Assembly (NCBI RefSeq): GCF_023161665.1
Contig: NZ_JALNTW010000002.1
Span: 62,001 to 126,000, forward strand
Direction: 5' to 3'
DNA length: 64,000 nucleotides
DNA from: Shewanella sp. 1CM18E
GTDB taxonomy: Bacteria > Pseudomonadota > Gammaproteobacteria > Enterobacterales > Shewanellaceae
The translations under genes and the position numbers were made by a program. The notes under the pieces were generated by a model, which saw only the letters and a list, made by a program, of their open reading frames with translations, was not told the DNA's origin and did not search any database. Below, piece by piece: positions 1 to 8,857 of the stretch. Positions within the stretch are counted from its first letter, which is position 1. Every line of letters starts with the position of its first letter.

Positions 1-1560
1 GCTTAATACACCGCCACTCCAATTTGCTAAGTTACCATCAGGTACAAAACCAATGATTTCACTCGGGTTACGGTTATAGGCCTCTCGAGAAAAGTCACTG
101 GTGTTGTACTTAATGCCAGAAGCTATATTGTCGATATAATCATTATCAAGCTCGAAAACCACATCAAATTGTGCATAGGCAATATCATGATCTTGAAGCG
201 AACTTTCATAATTTGCTTCTTGTGCATGTTTAAACTGCGACGCATCGGTTGCATCAAGAGAAGTTAACTGAACTTGATAAGGTCCTGTCGCATCGTAGCT
301 AAAGCCACCATCGACACTTCCTTGACCATTTGGAAATGCTGGGTCACCAATTTTATCGCCTTCGTCAGTCGCAGGGATCCACCAAGAAGATGAGCCGCCT
401 TGAGTGCCACCTTTAGATGTTGATTGGCCAACCACACCACTTAACGTATAACCATCACCACTATACTTACCGGTTAGGTTTAGCACATCTGCTTCCATAT
501 TAACGGCATGTCGCACAACAGGGTTATAAATGATTGACGCATAAGCGGGCTGGATTGTTGCTGACTCTGTGCCACCTAATGAGTTATTAACAACATTTGT
601 CGCTTCTGAACCACGAGCGCTTACGGTTAAAAAGTTATGGTTAACATGCGGGTTATCAAACTCAAAATTAAAGTAATCTAAGGTCAATTCAAAGTCTTCA
701 GTTGCCATGAACTGTAAAGTAAGTTGAGCACTAGTACGCTCACGCTCTGCTCTAAAGGCTTGAGAGCCTATGCCCCATGCACCAACAGCGGCCTCTTCAC
801 CCGTTTGATCATTGGCTTCAAAATAGGGGTAATAGCCACTTAACGATTCTAATACTTGACGGCCAGAAGTGAGCTTTTCGAATGAATACGCAGCTAAAAT
901 ACCAAAACGCTCATCTTCATCTTTCCAACTTCCTAAAAATGCCGCTCCGGGGTCATTTTCTTCATACAAAGAGCTGCGAGCCACTTCAGCGGAAATCATA
1001 TAAGTATTGGCATCTAAATCGAGCGGCTTACGAGTTTGCAAATTAACAGTACCACCTAACGCTCCCTCTTCAATTCTCGCTTCAGGCGATTTATACACTT
1101 CAACACCTGAGATCTGCTCTGCCCCCACAAGCTCCATATTGAAGGTTCTAGTAGCGGGCCCTAAGTCATACCAAGATGTATTTGCAACGGATTGACCATT
1201 TAGCAAAATTCGAGATTGCTCCGGCGCAGTACCACGAATCGTCACGCCACTGACCTCACCGTATTGACGATCAACTGTTACCCCGGAGATCCGCTGCAAC
1301 GCATCACCGACATTTTTATCTGGAAACTTACCGATATCTTCAGCAGTGATAGCATCGACAACAGAATTTGCAAAACGCTTAGTATTGAGCGACTTTTGCA
1401 GCGAGCTACGCATGCCTTTGACCTCAATCACCTCAATATTATCATCCGCTTGCGGCCCCTCAACCGCCAGAACAGGGCTTGAAGCCCCCATCAACACACC
1501 TGTGACACAAAGTGCCAAACTAGAGCGCTTAAACATTTTTAAATTATTATTAGCTTTCAT
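1..1560 (-). CDS. TonB-dependent receptor, partial (C-terminal half beyond window)
   Basis: This is an outer-membrane active-transport receptor. The first 520 codons are present and read open to base 1. A signal peptide (about residues 1-32) is followed by a TonB-box-like region and a plug with the string KFPDKNVGDALQRISGVTVD, typical of the TonB-dependent receptors common in Xanthomonas, Caulobacter and Shewanella for oligosaccharide uptake. The plug continues through GTVNLQTRKPLD into barrel strands. The ATG at 1560 has AGGAA about five bases upstream. It is divergent from the MFS permease, ROK kinase and GH20 hexosaminidase, so a chitin-oligosaccharide substrate is the likely guess. Substrate is inferred from context only. 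Family members are roughly 850-1000 residues, so about half is missing. Confidence 0.9.
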   Translation of the reverse strand, partial: MKANNNLKMFKRSSLALCVTGVLMGASSPVLAVEGPQADDNIEVIEVKGMRSSLQKSLNTKRFANSVVDAITAEDIGKFPDKNVGDALQRISGVTVDRQYGEVSGVTIRGTAPEQSRILLNGQSVANTSWYDLGPATRTFNMELVGAEQISGVEVYKSPEARIEEGALGGTVNLQTRKPLDLDANTYMISAEVARSSLYEENDPGAAFLGSWKDEDERFGILAAYSFEKLTSGRQVLESLSGYYPYFEANDQTGEEAAVGAWGIGSQAFRAERERTSAQLTLQFMATEDFELTLDYFNFEFDNPHVNHNFLTVSARGSEATNVVNNSLGGTESATIQPAYASIIYNPVVRHAVNMEADVLNLTGKYSGDGYTLSGVVGQSTSKGGTQGGSSSWWIPATDEGDKIGDPAFPNGQGSVDGGFSYDATGPYQVQLTSLDATDASQFKHAQEANYESSLQDHDIAYAQFDVVFELDNDYIDNIASGIKYNTSDFSREAYNRNPSEIIGFVPDGNLANWSGGVLS

Positions 1561-2218
1561 GGTTATTCCTGTATTCCCTACACGTCCAATGTTAAAAAAC
1601 CATTACTAACTTATACTGCTCCCCTTATTATTTTAGGTACATTTCACCTAAGTAATGATACTTATCTATCTTAGTTGCTGAAAAAACCGACCAAAACAAC
1701 ATGCGATGTAAAAACAATGTAAACAAACAAGTGCGTTAATTGCGCTAACAATTCACTGGTAATGCACATTATTAGCTCAAGTTGTACGTTAAATATTGCA
1801 CTCATATCGTGATATAAAAACTCATTCTGTAATTGCTAATACTGCAGTCGAACATTTATCTCGCTCGTAATTTTATGATTTCTAGACCTAGCAACTTCAC
1901 TTTATCTATAAGCTCAGTTTTATATCGCTAGAAAAAAATCCTTGCTAACGAATTAGAATTTGAAGTTTATAGGTTTTCACCCTAGCTAAACTTAGACGCC
2001 TAACAGGCTTTACCACAAATAAAAGCAAAATCATTAATAACAACGGCTAAAAAACGATTAAAACACCTCCCAAAAGCCAATGATTGAATAGTATTACCAT
2101 TTGATAATTACGTATCTCTACTCAAATAAAAGCTAGGCAATATATAACCAACTAACAATACTCGCTCGATCCAAACTTTATTAATCAACAGGATTTAGCA
2201 CAGCAAAGGATGCTGTTA
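1561..2218. other. Divergent intergenic region of the amino-sugar locus
   Basis: This AT-rich spacer between the TonB receptor and the MFS permease must hold both promoters. It contains no convincing ORF. Two symmetric elements stand out: TTAGGT-N7-ACCTAA at 1633-1651, close to the receptor start, and ATATC-GT-GATAT at 1804-1815. No promoter hexamers are assigned. Confidence 0.6.
1633..1651. promoter_or_regulatory. Candidate operator palindrome
   Basis: A perfect 6-bp inverted repeat, TTAGGT and ACCTAA with a 7-base spacer, lies about 75 bp upstream of the receptor start codon. Size and position would suit a dimeric repressor, but no regulator is encoded in the visible part of the locus and the motif is not one recognised for NagR or NagC. 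Confidence 0.3.
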
Positions 2219-3490
2219 ATGAATAAGAATTTATTTTTAGTAGGGATTGTTCTACTTACATTTTTTGTGGTTTCTTTTATAACGAATATTTTAGGACCAA
2301 TATTCCCATCACTCGTTAGTGATTTTAATATTAGTCTTGCTATCGCAGGTTTTTTACCTTTCTCATTTTTCGCTGCTTATGGCGTCATGTCGATCCCAGC
2401 CGGGGTTTTAGTCGATAAATACGGTGAAAAAGCCGTGCTTTATATCGCTTTTTCTATGGCCGCATCTGGCGCATTACTCTTCGGCTTATTACCAAGCTTC
2501 TCTATGGCAATGCTGTCACTTTTCCTCATTGGTTCAGGAATGGCGATGTTACAGGTAGCGATAAACCCTCTATTAAGAGTTGTAGGAGGAGAGGAGAACT
2601 TTGCTTTTTACTCTGTTTCGGGACAACTGCTTTTTGGCGCCGCAGGCACACTTAGCCCATTGGTTTATAGCTACTTCGTTACAGGCCTCAATAGCCAATC
2701 AGCACAAGACCCTATAATTAATTTACTGTCCAACGTCGTACCAAGTGACATGAGCTGGTTATCTATGTATTGGCTTTTTGCAATCATTTCTATTGCTATG
2801 CTGCTAATAATCTCTCGCGTTAATTTTCCTACAGTTGAGCGCAATAGCAGTGAATCAGTCGGTACTCAGGCTGTTTATAAACAACTATTTAAGAACAAAA
2901 CCGTGATTTTATTCTTTATTGCCATTGCCGCCTATGTAGGAGCAGAACAAGGGGTGGCTAATGCCATGTCATTATTTTTACAACAGCATCACGGGCTTGA
3001 TCCTGTTACCCAAGGTGCAGCAATCGTTAGCCGATTTTGGTTGATGCTTACCCTCGGCTGCATTCTAGGGCTAGGGCTTGTTAAGTTACTCGATAGCAGG
3101 CTTGTACTCGTTGGCTTTTCGCTTTGCGCTATCCTCTCTTTGACCGCTGCAATTCTAGGCCCAACGTCGATTAGTGTTATTGCCTTCCCGCTTGTAGGTT
3201 TCTTCCTGTCTGTTATGTGGTCAGTGATTTTCTCTTTAGCCCTAAACTCTGTTAAACACCACCATGGTTCGGTTGCAGGGATCTTATGCACTGGCATTAT
3301 TGGTGGTGGATTAGCCTCACCTCTTGTTGGTTTTATCGCAGATATTAGTGGTGACCTTAGACTTGGGCTACTAATCGTTTATGCGATGCTTTTTTATATC
3401 CTCAGTATCGGCTTTTGGGCCAAGCCTTTAATCACAAACAAAACCATACAAATATTTAAATCCAAAGGAGAAACAACAAGCAATATTTAA
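2219..3490 (+). CDS. MFS sugar permease (FucP/NagP-like)
   Basis: This is an inner-membrane sugar:cation symporter of the major facilitator superfamily, about 423 residues with around 12 hydrophobic segments. The loop after the second helix has the MFS-type string GVLVDKYGEKAVLY. Overall pattern resembles FucP-type carriers, which in Shewanella include the GlcNAc permease NagP. An in-frame ATG at 2210 exists, but AAAGGA at 2205-2210 lies 8 bases before the ATG at 2219, so the later start is preferred. It is first in a rightward cluster with a ROK kinase and a hexosaminidase, which supports import of GlcNAc or chitobiose. Substrate is inferred. Confidence 0.85.
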   Translation: MNKNLFLVGIVLLTFFVVSFITNILGPIFPSLVSDFNISLAIAGFLPFSFFAAYGVMSIPAGVLVDKYGEKAVLYIAFSMAASGALLFGLLPSFSMAMLSLFLIGSGMAMLQVAINPLLRVVGGEENFAFYSVSGQLLFGAAGTLSPLVYSYFVTGLNSQSAQDPIINLLSNVVPSDMSWLSMYWLFAIISIAMLLIISRVNFPTVERNSSESVGTQAVYKQLFKNKTVILFFIAIAAYVGAEQGVANAMSLFLQQHHGLDPVTQGAAIVSRFWLMLTLGCILGLGLVKLLDSRLVLVGFSLCAILSLTAAILGPTSISVIAFPLVGFFLSVMWSVIFSLALNSVKHHHGSVAGILCTGIIGGGLASPLVGFIADISGDLRLGLLIVYAMLFYILSIGFWAKPLITNKTIQIFKSKGETTSNI

Positions 3491-3576
3491 GTAAGTAATG
3501 ACGCAGTGTTAGGTTTATTTCACTAAGTATCCATCTTATTCACTCTGTAAAAAGCAGAGTTATGACTAGGTTTAAT

Positions 3577-4428
3577 ATGAGTTTTCCTTCAATTGTCACC
3601 CTTGATATTGGTGGCACTAAAATCAATGCAGGCCGTTACGTTAACGGTGTAATCGAAGAATCACATTCATTTGAATTTCGCGCTAGCGCAAGCTCAGAAG
3701 ATATTGAAGATTTTATTATTCACTGCATTGATACTTTTTTTATACACAGCACTGTCGGTATTGCCATCGGGGTGCCTTGTATAGTTGATACTCAGCTAGG
3801 GGTGGTATACGACGCTGTAAATATTCCAGCATGGAAAGAATTTGCGTTAAAGCAGCGATTGGAGCGCCATTACAACATTGAAGTTTATATTAATAATGAC
3901 GTGAACTGCTTTACCGTAGGCGAGCACCTGTTTGGCGCAGGCAAGGGCTATAACGATATTATTGGATTGTGCTTAGGTACTGGTGTCGGTTCAGGTTTTG
4001 TTATCCAAAATCAATTATATCAAGGCCATAATTGCTCAGCAGGCGAAGTCGGTGAAATAGGTTATCTCAACTCTACCATTGATGATTATTGCTCTGGACG
4101 CTTCTTTGAATTGCAGTTTGGCATCAATGGCGCGCAGCTAGCCCAATCAGCTCGAGCCGGTGACAAAGAAGCCATTGATGCTTTTGAGCAATTCGGACAG
4201 CACTTATCCCATGCAATATCTCACTTACTTCTGGTGGTTGATCCACAAGTGATCATTATTGGCGGCTCTGTGGCTAAATCCTTTGACCTTTTCATCAAAG
4301 GGGTTTGGAACGGGCTGGCAGCGTTTCCTTATCAAAAGCTGGTTAGTAACCTCGTCATCGCGCCCTCCAGCCTAAGTGATAGCGCCTTACTTGGCGCAGC
4401 ACAATTACATTTGGCCTCTAAAAGGTAA
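3577..4428 (+). CDS. ROK-family sugar kinase (N-acetylglucosamine kinase-like)
   Basis: This cytoplasmic ATP-dependent sugar kinase would phosphorylate the imported amino sugar. The phosphate loop LDIGGTKINAGRY is at the N-terminus, the catalytic-region string NNDVNCFTVGEH is in the middle, and GLCLGTGVGSGFV follows. The usual ROK zinc motif CxCGxxGCxE is not seen; the segment reads EVGEIGYLNSTIDDYCSGR, so zinc binding may be lost or altered. An upstream ATG at 3562 would add five residues; the ATG at 3577 has AGG six bases before it and puts the phosphate loop at the usual place. It lies between permease and hexosaminidase, with 5 bases to the next gene. Confidence 0.85.
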   Translation: MSFPSIVTLDIGGTKINAGRYVNGVIEESHSFEFRASASSEDIEDFIIHCIDTFFIHSTVGIAIGVPCIVDTQLGVVYDAVNIPAWKEFALKQRLERHYNIEVYINNDVNCFTVGEHLFGAGKGYNDIIGLCLGTGVGSGFVIQNQLYQGHNCSAGEVGEIGYLNSTIDDYCSGRFFELQFGINGAQLAQSARAGDKEAIDAFEQFGQHLSHAISHLLLVVDPQVIIIGGSVAKSFDLFIKGVWNGLAAFPYQKLVSNLVIAPSSLSDSALLGAAQLHLASKR

Positions 4429-4433
4429 ATACT

Positions 4434-7064
4434 ATGCATAAAAAAATAATACTCACAGGTTTACTTTCGCTCTACTCTGTTACGACTTACGCTGAAGTCA
4501 CTTACACAGAGCAAGCAACATTTACTCAGGCTAGCTTAGACAATTTAGCGCGTAATCTTGAAGTTAAGCATGAATTTGTCGACTCTTATCCAGAAAAATG
4601 TCCCAACAATCTTAACGAGTGCTACCGCTCTAAAATCCACCTTAAATATCCCCATGACTATCAAACTAAACTTGGTAATTGGGCTATTTACTTTAGCCAA
4701 CTAACGCCGGTGCAAACTGTAAACTCAAGTGAATTTACCATCACTCATATAAATGGCGATTTACATAAAATCACTCCTACTGAGCAATTTTCAGGCTTTA
4801 ATGCAAATCAAGCTATCACAATCGATTTTTATAGTTATGGCACTCAAATAACTCGCTCAGAGTTTATGCCTAACTACTTTCTGTACAGCGAAGGATTAAA
4901 TGCTACGGTTATTGATAGTACGCGGACTGAAATCCACCCTGAAACAGGCTTAGAAACCCAAGGTTACCTATTACCTTTTACTGACAAGCAAGCACAGTTT
5001 AAATTATCGAAAACCGATAATACCCAGTGGGCAAGCGCTCAGCAGATTTACGCAACCACCCCAGAAGTGCCGCAAGGTTTAAATCTTAGTGCCCGCTTGA
5101 TCCCTCAACCTGCATCTATTGAGATCACCTCAGATAAAACTGTCGATTTATCTAAAGGGTTGAGTTTTACGACCACTGGCGTGTCAACTACAGTGTTAGC
5201 CCCGGCAATTGAACGCTTAAATCTAGTTGGTTTAAAAACCTCTAAAGATGGCTTTCCTGTCAATATCATTGTTAATAGCAAAGCTAGTAATAGTAATACA
5301 TCTGAAACAGCTGAAGATTACAGCCTCACAAGCACTTCCTCAGCTATTACTATTAAAGCAAGTTCTAATACTGGAGCGTTTTACGGACTAATGTCGCTAG
5401 CAGGCTTGGTAAGCGTAGATCAGCATATTATCCCTAGCCTAAAGATTAACGACTCACCGAGATACCGCTTTAGAGGACTGCATATTGATGTAGCGAGAAA
5501 CTTTCTATCGAAAAACTTTCTCATAAAAACAATCGATCAAATGGCGGCCTACAAACTAAATAAACTTCACTTACACCTCGCTGATGATGAGGGCTGGCGT
5601 ATCGAAATCCCCGGACTTCCTGAACTTAGTGAGGTTGGCGGAAAACGCTGTTTTAATGCGCCAGATAAGTGCTTAATGCCACAGCTTGGCAGCGAAATAA
5701 CCGGAAACAGTCAAAGTGATGGCTACTATAGTGTAGAGGATTATCAAGACATTCTCGCCTATGCCAAAGCTCGTCATATTCAGGTCATTCCTTCCCTCGA
5801 TATGCCGGGCCATAGCCGCGCAGCTATTCATGCAATGGAAGCCCGATACCAAAAATACCTCGCAAAAGGCGATGTCGAACTCGCGCAGCAATATCGTCTC
5901 GTAGAGCCCGAAGATAAAACCCAATATAGCTCAATTCAGCACTATTCAGACAATACGCTTAACGTCTGCTTAGATAGCACTTATCACTTTATTGATAAAG
6001 TGATTGCTGAAGTACAAGCAATGCACCAACAAGCCGGCACACCATTAACGACTTATCATATTGGCGCGGATGAAACCGCTGGTGCTTGGTTGGAGTCCCC
6101 TTCCTGCGATAAATTAAAGATAGAGCAAGCAGAAAAAGTGGCCGGGTTACACACGCTAAACGGTTACTTTATTGAAAGAATATCAGCGATGCTTGCCGCC
6201 AAACATATTAAGGTGGCAGGTTGGAATGACGGCATGGGCGAAACTCGTCCTCAAAACATGCCTAACAATGTACAAACTAACTCTTGGTCACTTTTGTTTG
6301 AAAAAGGTCATATTGCAACCCATCAACAAGCTAATTATCGCTGGGACACAGTGATCTCAACACCTGAAGCAACCTATTTTGATTTTCCTTATCAAGCACA
6401 CCCTGAAGAGCGCGGTAACCACTGGGCTGCACGACATATCAGCACTCAAAAGGTGTTTGAATTTATGCCGGATAACTTACCAGCCCACGCCGAGTTTTGG
6501 TTTGACAGTACCGGCCACCCTTACCGCTCTGATGACAGCCAATCCTCCCTAGATCAAGGAGTCCGCTACAAAGGCGTACAAGGACATTTATGGAGCGAGA
6601 TGCTAAGGAGCGATACGCAAGCAGAATACATGCTCTTTCCCCGTTTACTTGCGCTAGCAGAACGCGCTTGGCATAAAGCAGAATGGGAATTAGATTATAA
6701 CTATTCGGGAATCATCTATGATGAAAACAGCGGTCACTTTAACGAAAAAGCGCAGCAGCAACGTGCCCAAGACTGGCAAAGTTTCGCCTATGTTCTCGGT
6801 GCTAAAGAACTTGCTAAGCTTGCAAAAGCCGACGTGTTTTACCGCATTCCAACTGTTGGCGCCACTGTAGAGAATGGCTACTTAAAAGTGAAAACCCCTT
6901 TCCCTTATATCGAAGTTGAATATAGAACAATTAAAGCGGGTACCGTTCAGTCAGCAAACAAGAACTGGCAGCCTTATACACCAAGTAGCAAGGTAACAGG
7001 TGCAATTGAAGTCAGAGCTATAGGAGCTGATGGCGTGCGAAAAGGCCGGACATTGAATTTGTAA
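4434..7064 (+). CDS. Beta-N-acetylhexosaminidase (chitobiase), GH20
   Basis: This secreted glycosidase releases terminal GlcNAc from chitobiose and chitin oligosaccharides. The 876-residue length matches bacterial chitobiases. A signal peptide (residues 1-20, ending TTYA) is followed by a carbohydrate-binding N-terminal domain, a GH20b-like domain (about 215-340), and the GH20 barrel with HIGADETAGAW, in which Asp546-Glu547 are the expected catalytic pair. A small C-terminal beta domain closes the protein. No lipobox is visible, so a periplasmic location is likely. Its ribosome site AAAAGGT overlaps the stop of the kinase, indicating translational coupling. It feeds GlcNAc to the upstream permease and kinase. 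Confidence 0.93.
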   Translation: MHKKIILTGLLSLYSVTTYAEVTYTEQATFTQASLDNLARNLEVKHEFVDSYPEKCPNNLNECYRSKIHLKYPHDYQTKLGNWAIYFSQLTPVQTVNSSEFTITHINGDLHKITPTEQFSGFNANQAITIDFYSYGTQITRSEFMPNYFLYSEGLNATVIDSTRTEIHPETGLETQGYLLPFTDKQAQFKLSKTDNTQWASAQQIYATTPEVPQGLNLSARLIPQPASIEITSDKTVDLSKGLSFTTTGVSTTVLAPAIERLNLVGLKTSKDGFPVNIIVNSKASNSNTSETAEDYSLTSTSSAITIKASSNTGAFYGLMSLAGLVSVDQHIIPSLKINDSPRYRFRGLHIDVARNFLSKNFLIKTIDQMAAYKLNKLHLHLADDEGWRIEIPGLPELSEVGGKRCFNAPDKCLMPQLGSEITGNSQSDGYYSVEDYQDILAYAKARHIQVIPSLDMPGHSRAAIHAMEARYQKYLAKGDVELAQQYRLVEPEDKTQYSSIQHYSDNTLNVCLDSTYHFIDKVIAEVQAMHQQAGTPLTTYHIGADETAGAWLESPSCDKLKIEQAEKVAGLHTLNGYFIERISAMLAAKHIKVAGWNDGMGETRPQNMPNNVQTNSWSLLFEKGHIATHQQANYRWDTVISTPEATYFDFPYQAHPEERGNHWAARHISTQKVFEFMPDNLPAHAEFWFDSTGHPYRSDDSQSSLDQGVRYKGVQGHLWSEMLRSDTQAEYMLFPRLLALAERAWHKAEWELDYNYSGIIYDENSGHFNEKAQQQRAQDWQSFAYVLGAKELAKLAKADVFYRIPTVGATVENGYLKVKTPFPYIEVEYRTIKAGTVQSANKNWQPYTPSSKVTGAIEVRAIGADGVRKGRTLNL

Positions 7065-7127
7065 CTTAACCCATGATTTGCGCTGTACTAATGTGTTTAT
7101 CTTTAGAAAACAAAAAACTTAAATAAC

Positions 7128-7154
7128 AAAAGCCCACTATTGAGTGGGCTTTTT
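7128..7154. terminator. Bidirectional terminator, hexosaminidase/dsbA
   Basis: An 11-bp stem (AAAAGCCCACT with its complement) around the loop ATTG is flanked by A and T tracts, so it can work on both strands. It sits between two convergent genes. Confidence 0.85.
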
Positions 7155-7227
7155 AGTTGCAAGCTCTGTCCCGTCCTGAGATAAGTTAAAGTTCAATGCT
7201 TACAAGATTAAATATTTGAAACTGAAG

Positions 7228-7851
7228 CTACTCTTCGAGCGTGTTTAAATATTTGACTAATTGCACTAGATCTTCCGGTGTTTTGCCTGGATTTTTAACC
7301 AGATACTTGCCGTTAACAACAATTGATGGCACACCACGAATTTCAGCTAATTGCGCTTGAGTGTCGTAATTCATCAGCGCTAACTTAGCATCGGTTGATT
7401 GCATCGCAGCTTCAACATCTTTGCCATCAAGACCTTGGCTTACAAAAAAGTCTTTTAGTTGTTCTGGGCGAGTAAATGCGCCTTCTTTTTCATGAATTCG
7501 AGTAAATATATTGCCATGGACTTGTTTAGTTACACTGAACTTTTGCGCTAAATAATAGGCTTCTTGACTTAAAATCCAGCTTGTACGACCAGCGCCAACT
7601 GGAGTACGTTCAAACTTAACATCATCACCTAAAAGGTGCGCCGTTTGTTCAAAAAATGGATCTTGGCGGTAACAGTGACCACAGTTATATGAAAAGAACT
7701 CACGCACAATGGGTTTTGTGCTTTCTGGGATCCCTGCGATTTTAACGTAATCCACACCTTCAACATAAGTGGTAGCCGCTGCAACTTGTAACGGTAACCA
7801 CAGCATAGCAACCATAAAAATGTGACTAACCGCTTTGATTAATAATTTCAT
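7228..7851 (-). CDS. dsbA: Thiol:disulfide oxidoreductase, DsbA family, CGHC active site
   Basis: This periplasmic thioredoxin-fold protein would introduce disulfide bonds into exported proteins. A signal peptide ends near QVAAA. The active site reads SYNCGHCYRQ and the cis-proline loop reads RGVPSIVVNGKY. Typical gammaproteobacterial DsbA has CPHC, whereas this has CGHC as in eukaryotic PDI, which should change the redox potential. An in-frame ATG at 7857 exists, but AAGGA is 5 bases from the ATG at 7851, which is preferred (207 residues). The gene is convergent with the hexosaminidase. A DsbA-like paralogue with a narrower role is an alternative. Confidence 0.88.
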   Translation of the reverse strand: MKLLIKAVSHIFMVAMLWLPLQVAAATTYVEGVDYVKIAGIPESTKPIVREFFSYNCGHCYRQDPFFEQTAHLLGDDVKFERTPVGAGRTSWILSQEAYYLAQKFSVTKQVHGNIFTRIHEKEGAFTRPEQLKDFFVSQGLDGKDVEAAMQSTDAKLALMNYDTQAQLAEIRGVPSIVVNGKYLVKNPGKTPEDLVQLVKYLNTLEE

Positions 7852-7967
7852 ATTCATCCTTAATTGCTATTGTGACTTTAACTACACCTTTTGAGATGCC
7901 GCGAGCTTTAAATATTTTTGAGTTAGCGTATTTAAGAGTTTTAGAATTATTGAGCCAAACCAACTCT

Positions 7968-8816
7968 CTATTCACATGCTTCTAGCATATCCATAGGATC
8001 GCTAAATTGATACTCAAAATTAAGCTCTTCAACCAATCGTTGACTACAAATTAGCTTACCCGTTGCTGATGATAAAGCATGGTGATCTATCACCTCTTCC
8101 AAAAACTCAGGAGCTGTTAAGCCAAGCATATTAGCTGCTTTTACATAAAAAGCCTGTCTCGTTGGATGCTCCGGTGCGCACACATTATAAATACCACTGC
8201 CGCTAGACTCAAAAATCAACTGACTAACAGCCGCAATACAATCATTTAAGTGCACAATATTAACTGCACTCGTACCACCAGCAAGATCTTTTTTAGCCGC
8301 CAAGAATCGTCCAGGGTGTCTTTGAGGCCCAACAAGACCAGCAAAACGAACCACGCACATATTCGGCTTATCAGAAAATACTTGCTCAGCTTGTAATAAC
8401 TTTTCACTAACTGGTGAGTGTGCCTGTGCGTCTTTTTCTGTAAGCACGCCATCAATTGCAGGGTAAACGCCAGTTGTACTGACAAAAATCAGCTTTTTAT
8501 AATCTAATCCTGCGGTTAACTGCTTTAGTTTGGCAAGTCGCTGCAGATAGGCGTTAGGAGCCTTTGTTAATCCGGGGGGAATATTAACCACAAGACAATC
8601 AACATTAAGGGCATTAGTAATGGTTTGATGATTTGAAGCTAAATGCTCGTCATCATCTAAATCGAGTTGAAAACCATTAATGCCGAACACATTTAGTTCT
8701 TCAGCGGCAGACTGCGAACGCTTACTGCCATAAACTTTAGTGCCACGTTCTTGAAGGAATTGAGCAAGAGGTAAACCAAACCAACCGCAGCCTACGATAC
8801 CTACAGTTTTGATCAT
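7968..8816 (-). CDS. NAD(P)-binding SDR family protein (YeeZ-like)
   Basis: This predicted cytoplasmic oxidoreductase of the extended SDR/epimerase class has 282 residues. The Rossmann motif is GIVGCGWFGLPLA at residues 6-18, and the central string FVSTTGVYP is where the SDR catalytic Ser-Tyr region falls. It resembles E. coli YeeZ, whose substrate is not established. It shares orientation with the HD-GYP gene upstream (41-bp gap), so they may be cotranscribed. Reaction unknown. Confidence 0.8.
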   Translation of the reverse strand: MIKTVGIVGCGWFGLPLAQFLQERGTKVYGSKRSQSAAEELNVFGINGFQLDLDDDEHLASNHQTITNALNVDCLVVNIPPGLTKAPNAYLQRLAKLKQLTAGLDYKKLIFVSTTGVYPAIDGVLTEKDAQAHSPVSEKLLQAEQVFSDKPNMCVVRFAGLVGPQRHPGRFLAAKKDLAGGTSAVNIVHLNDCIAAVSQLIFESSGSGIYNVCAPEHPTRQAFYVKAANMLGLTAPEFLEEVIDHHALSSATGKLICSQRLVEELNFEYQFSDPMDMLEACE

Positions 8817-8857
8817 ATATTTCTCTTTATCTTGGTTATGAATCAGCTTTAATGAAG

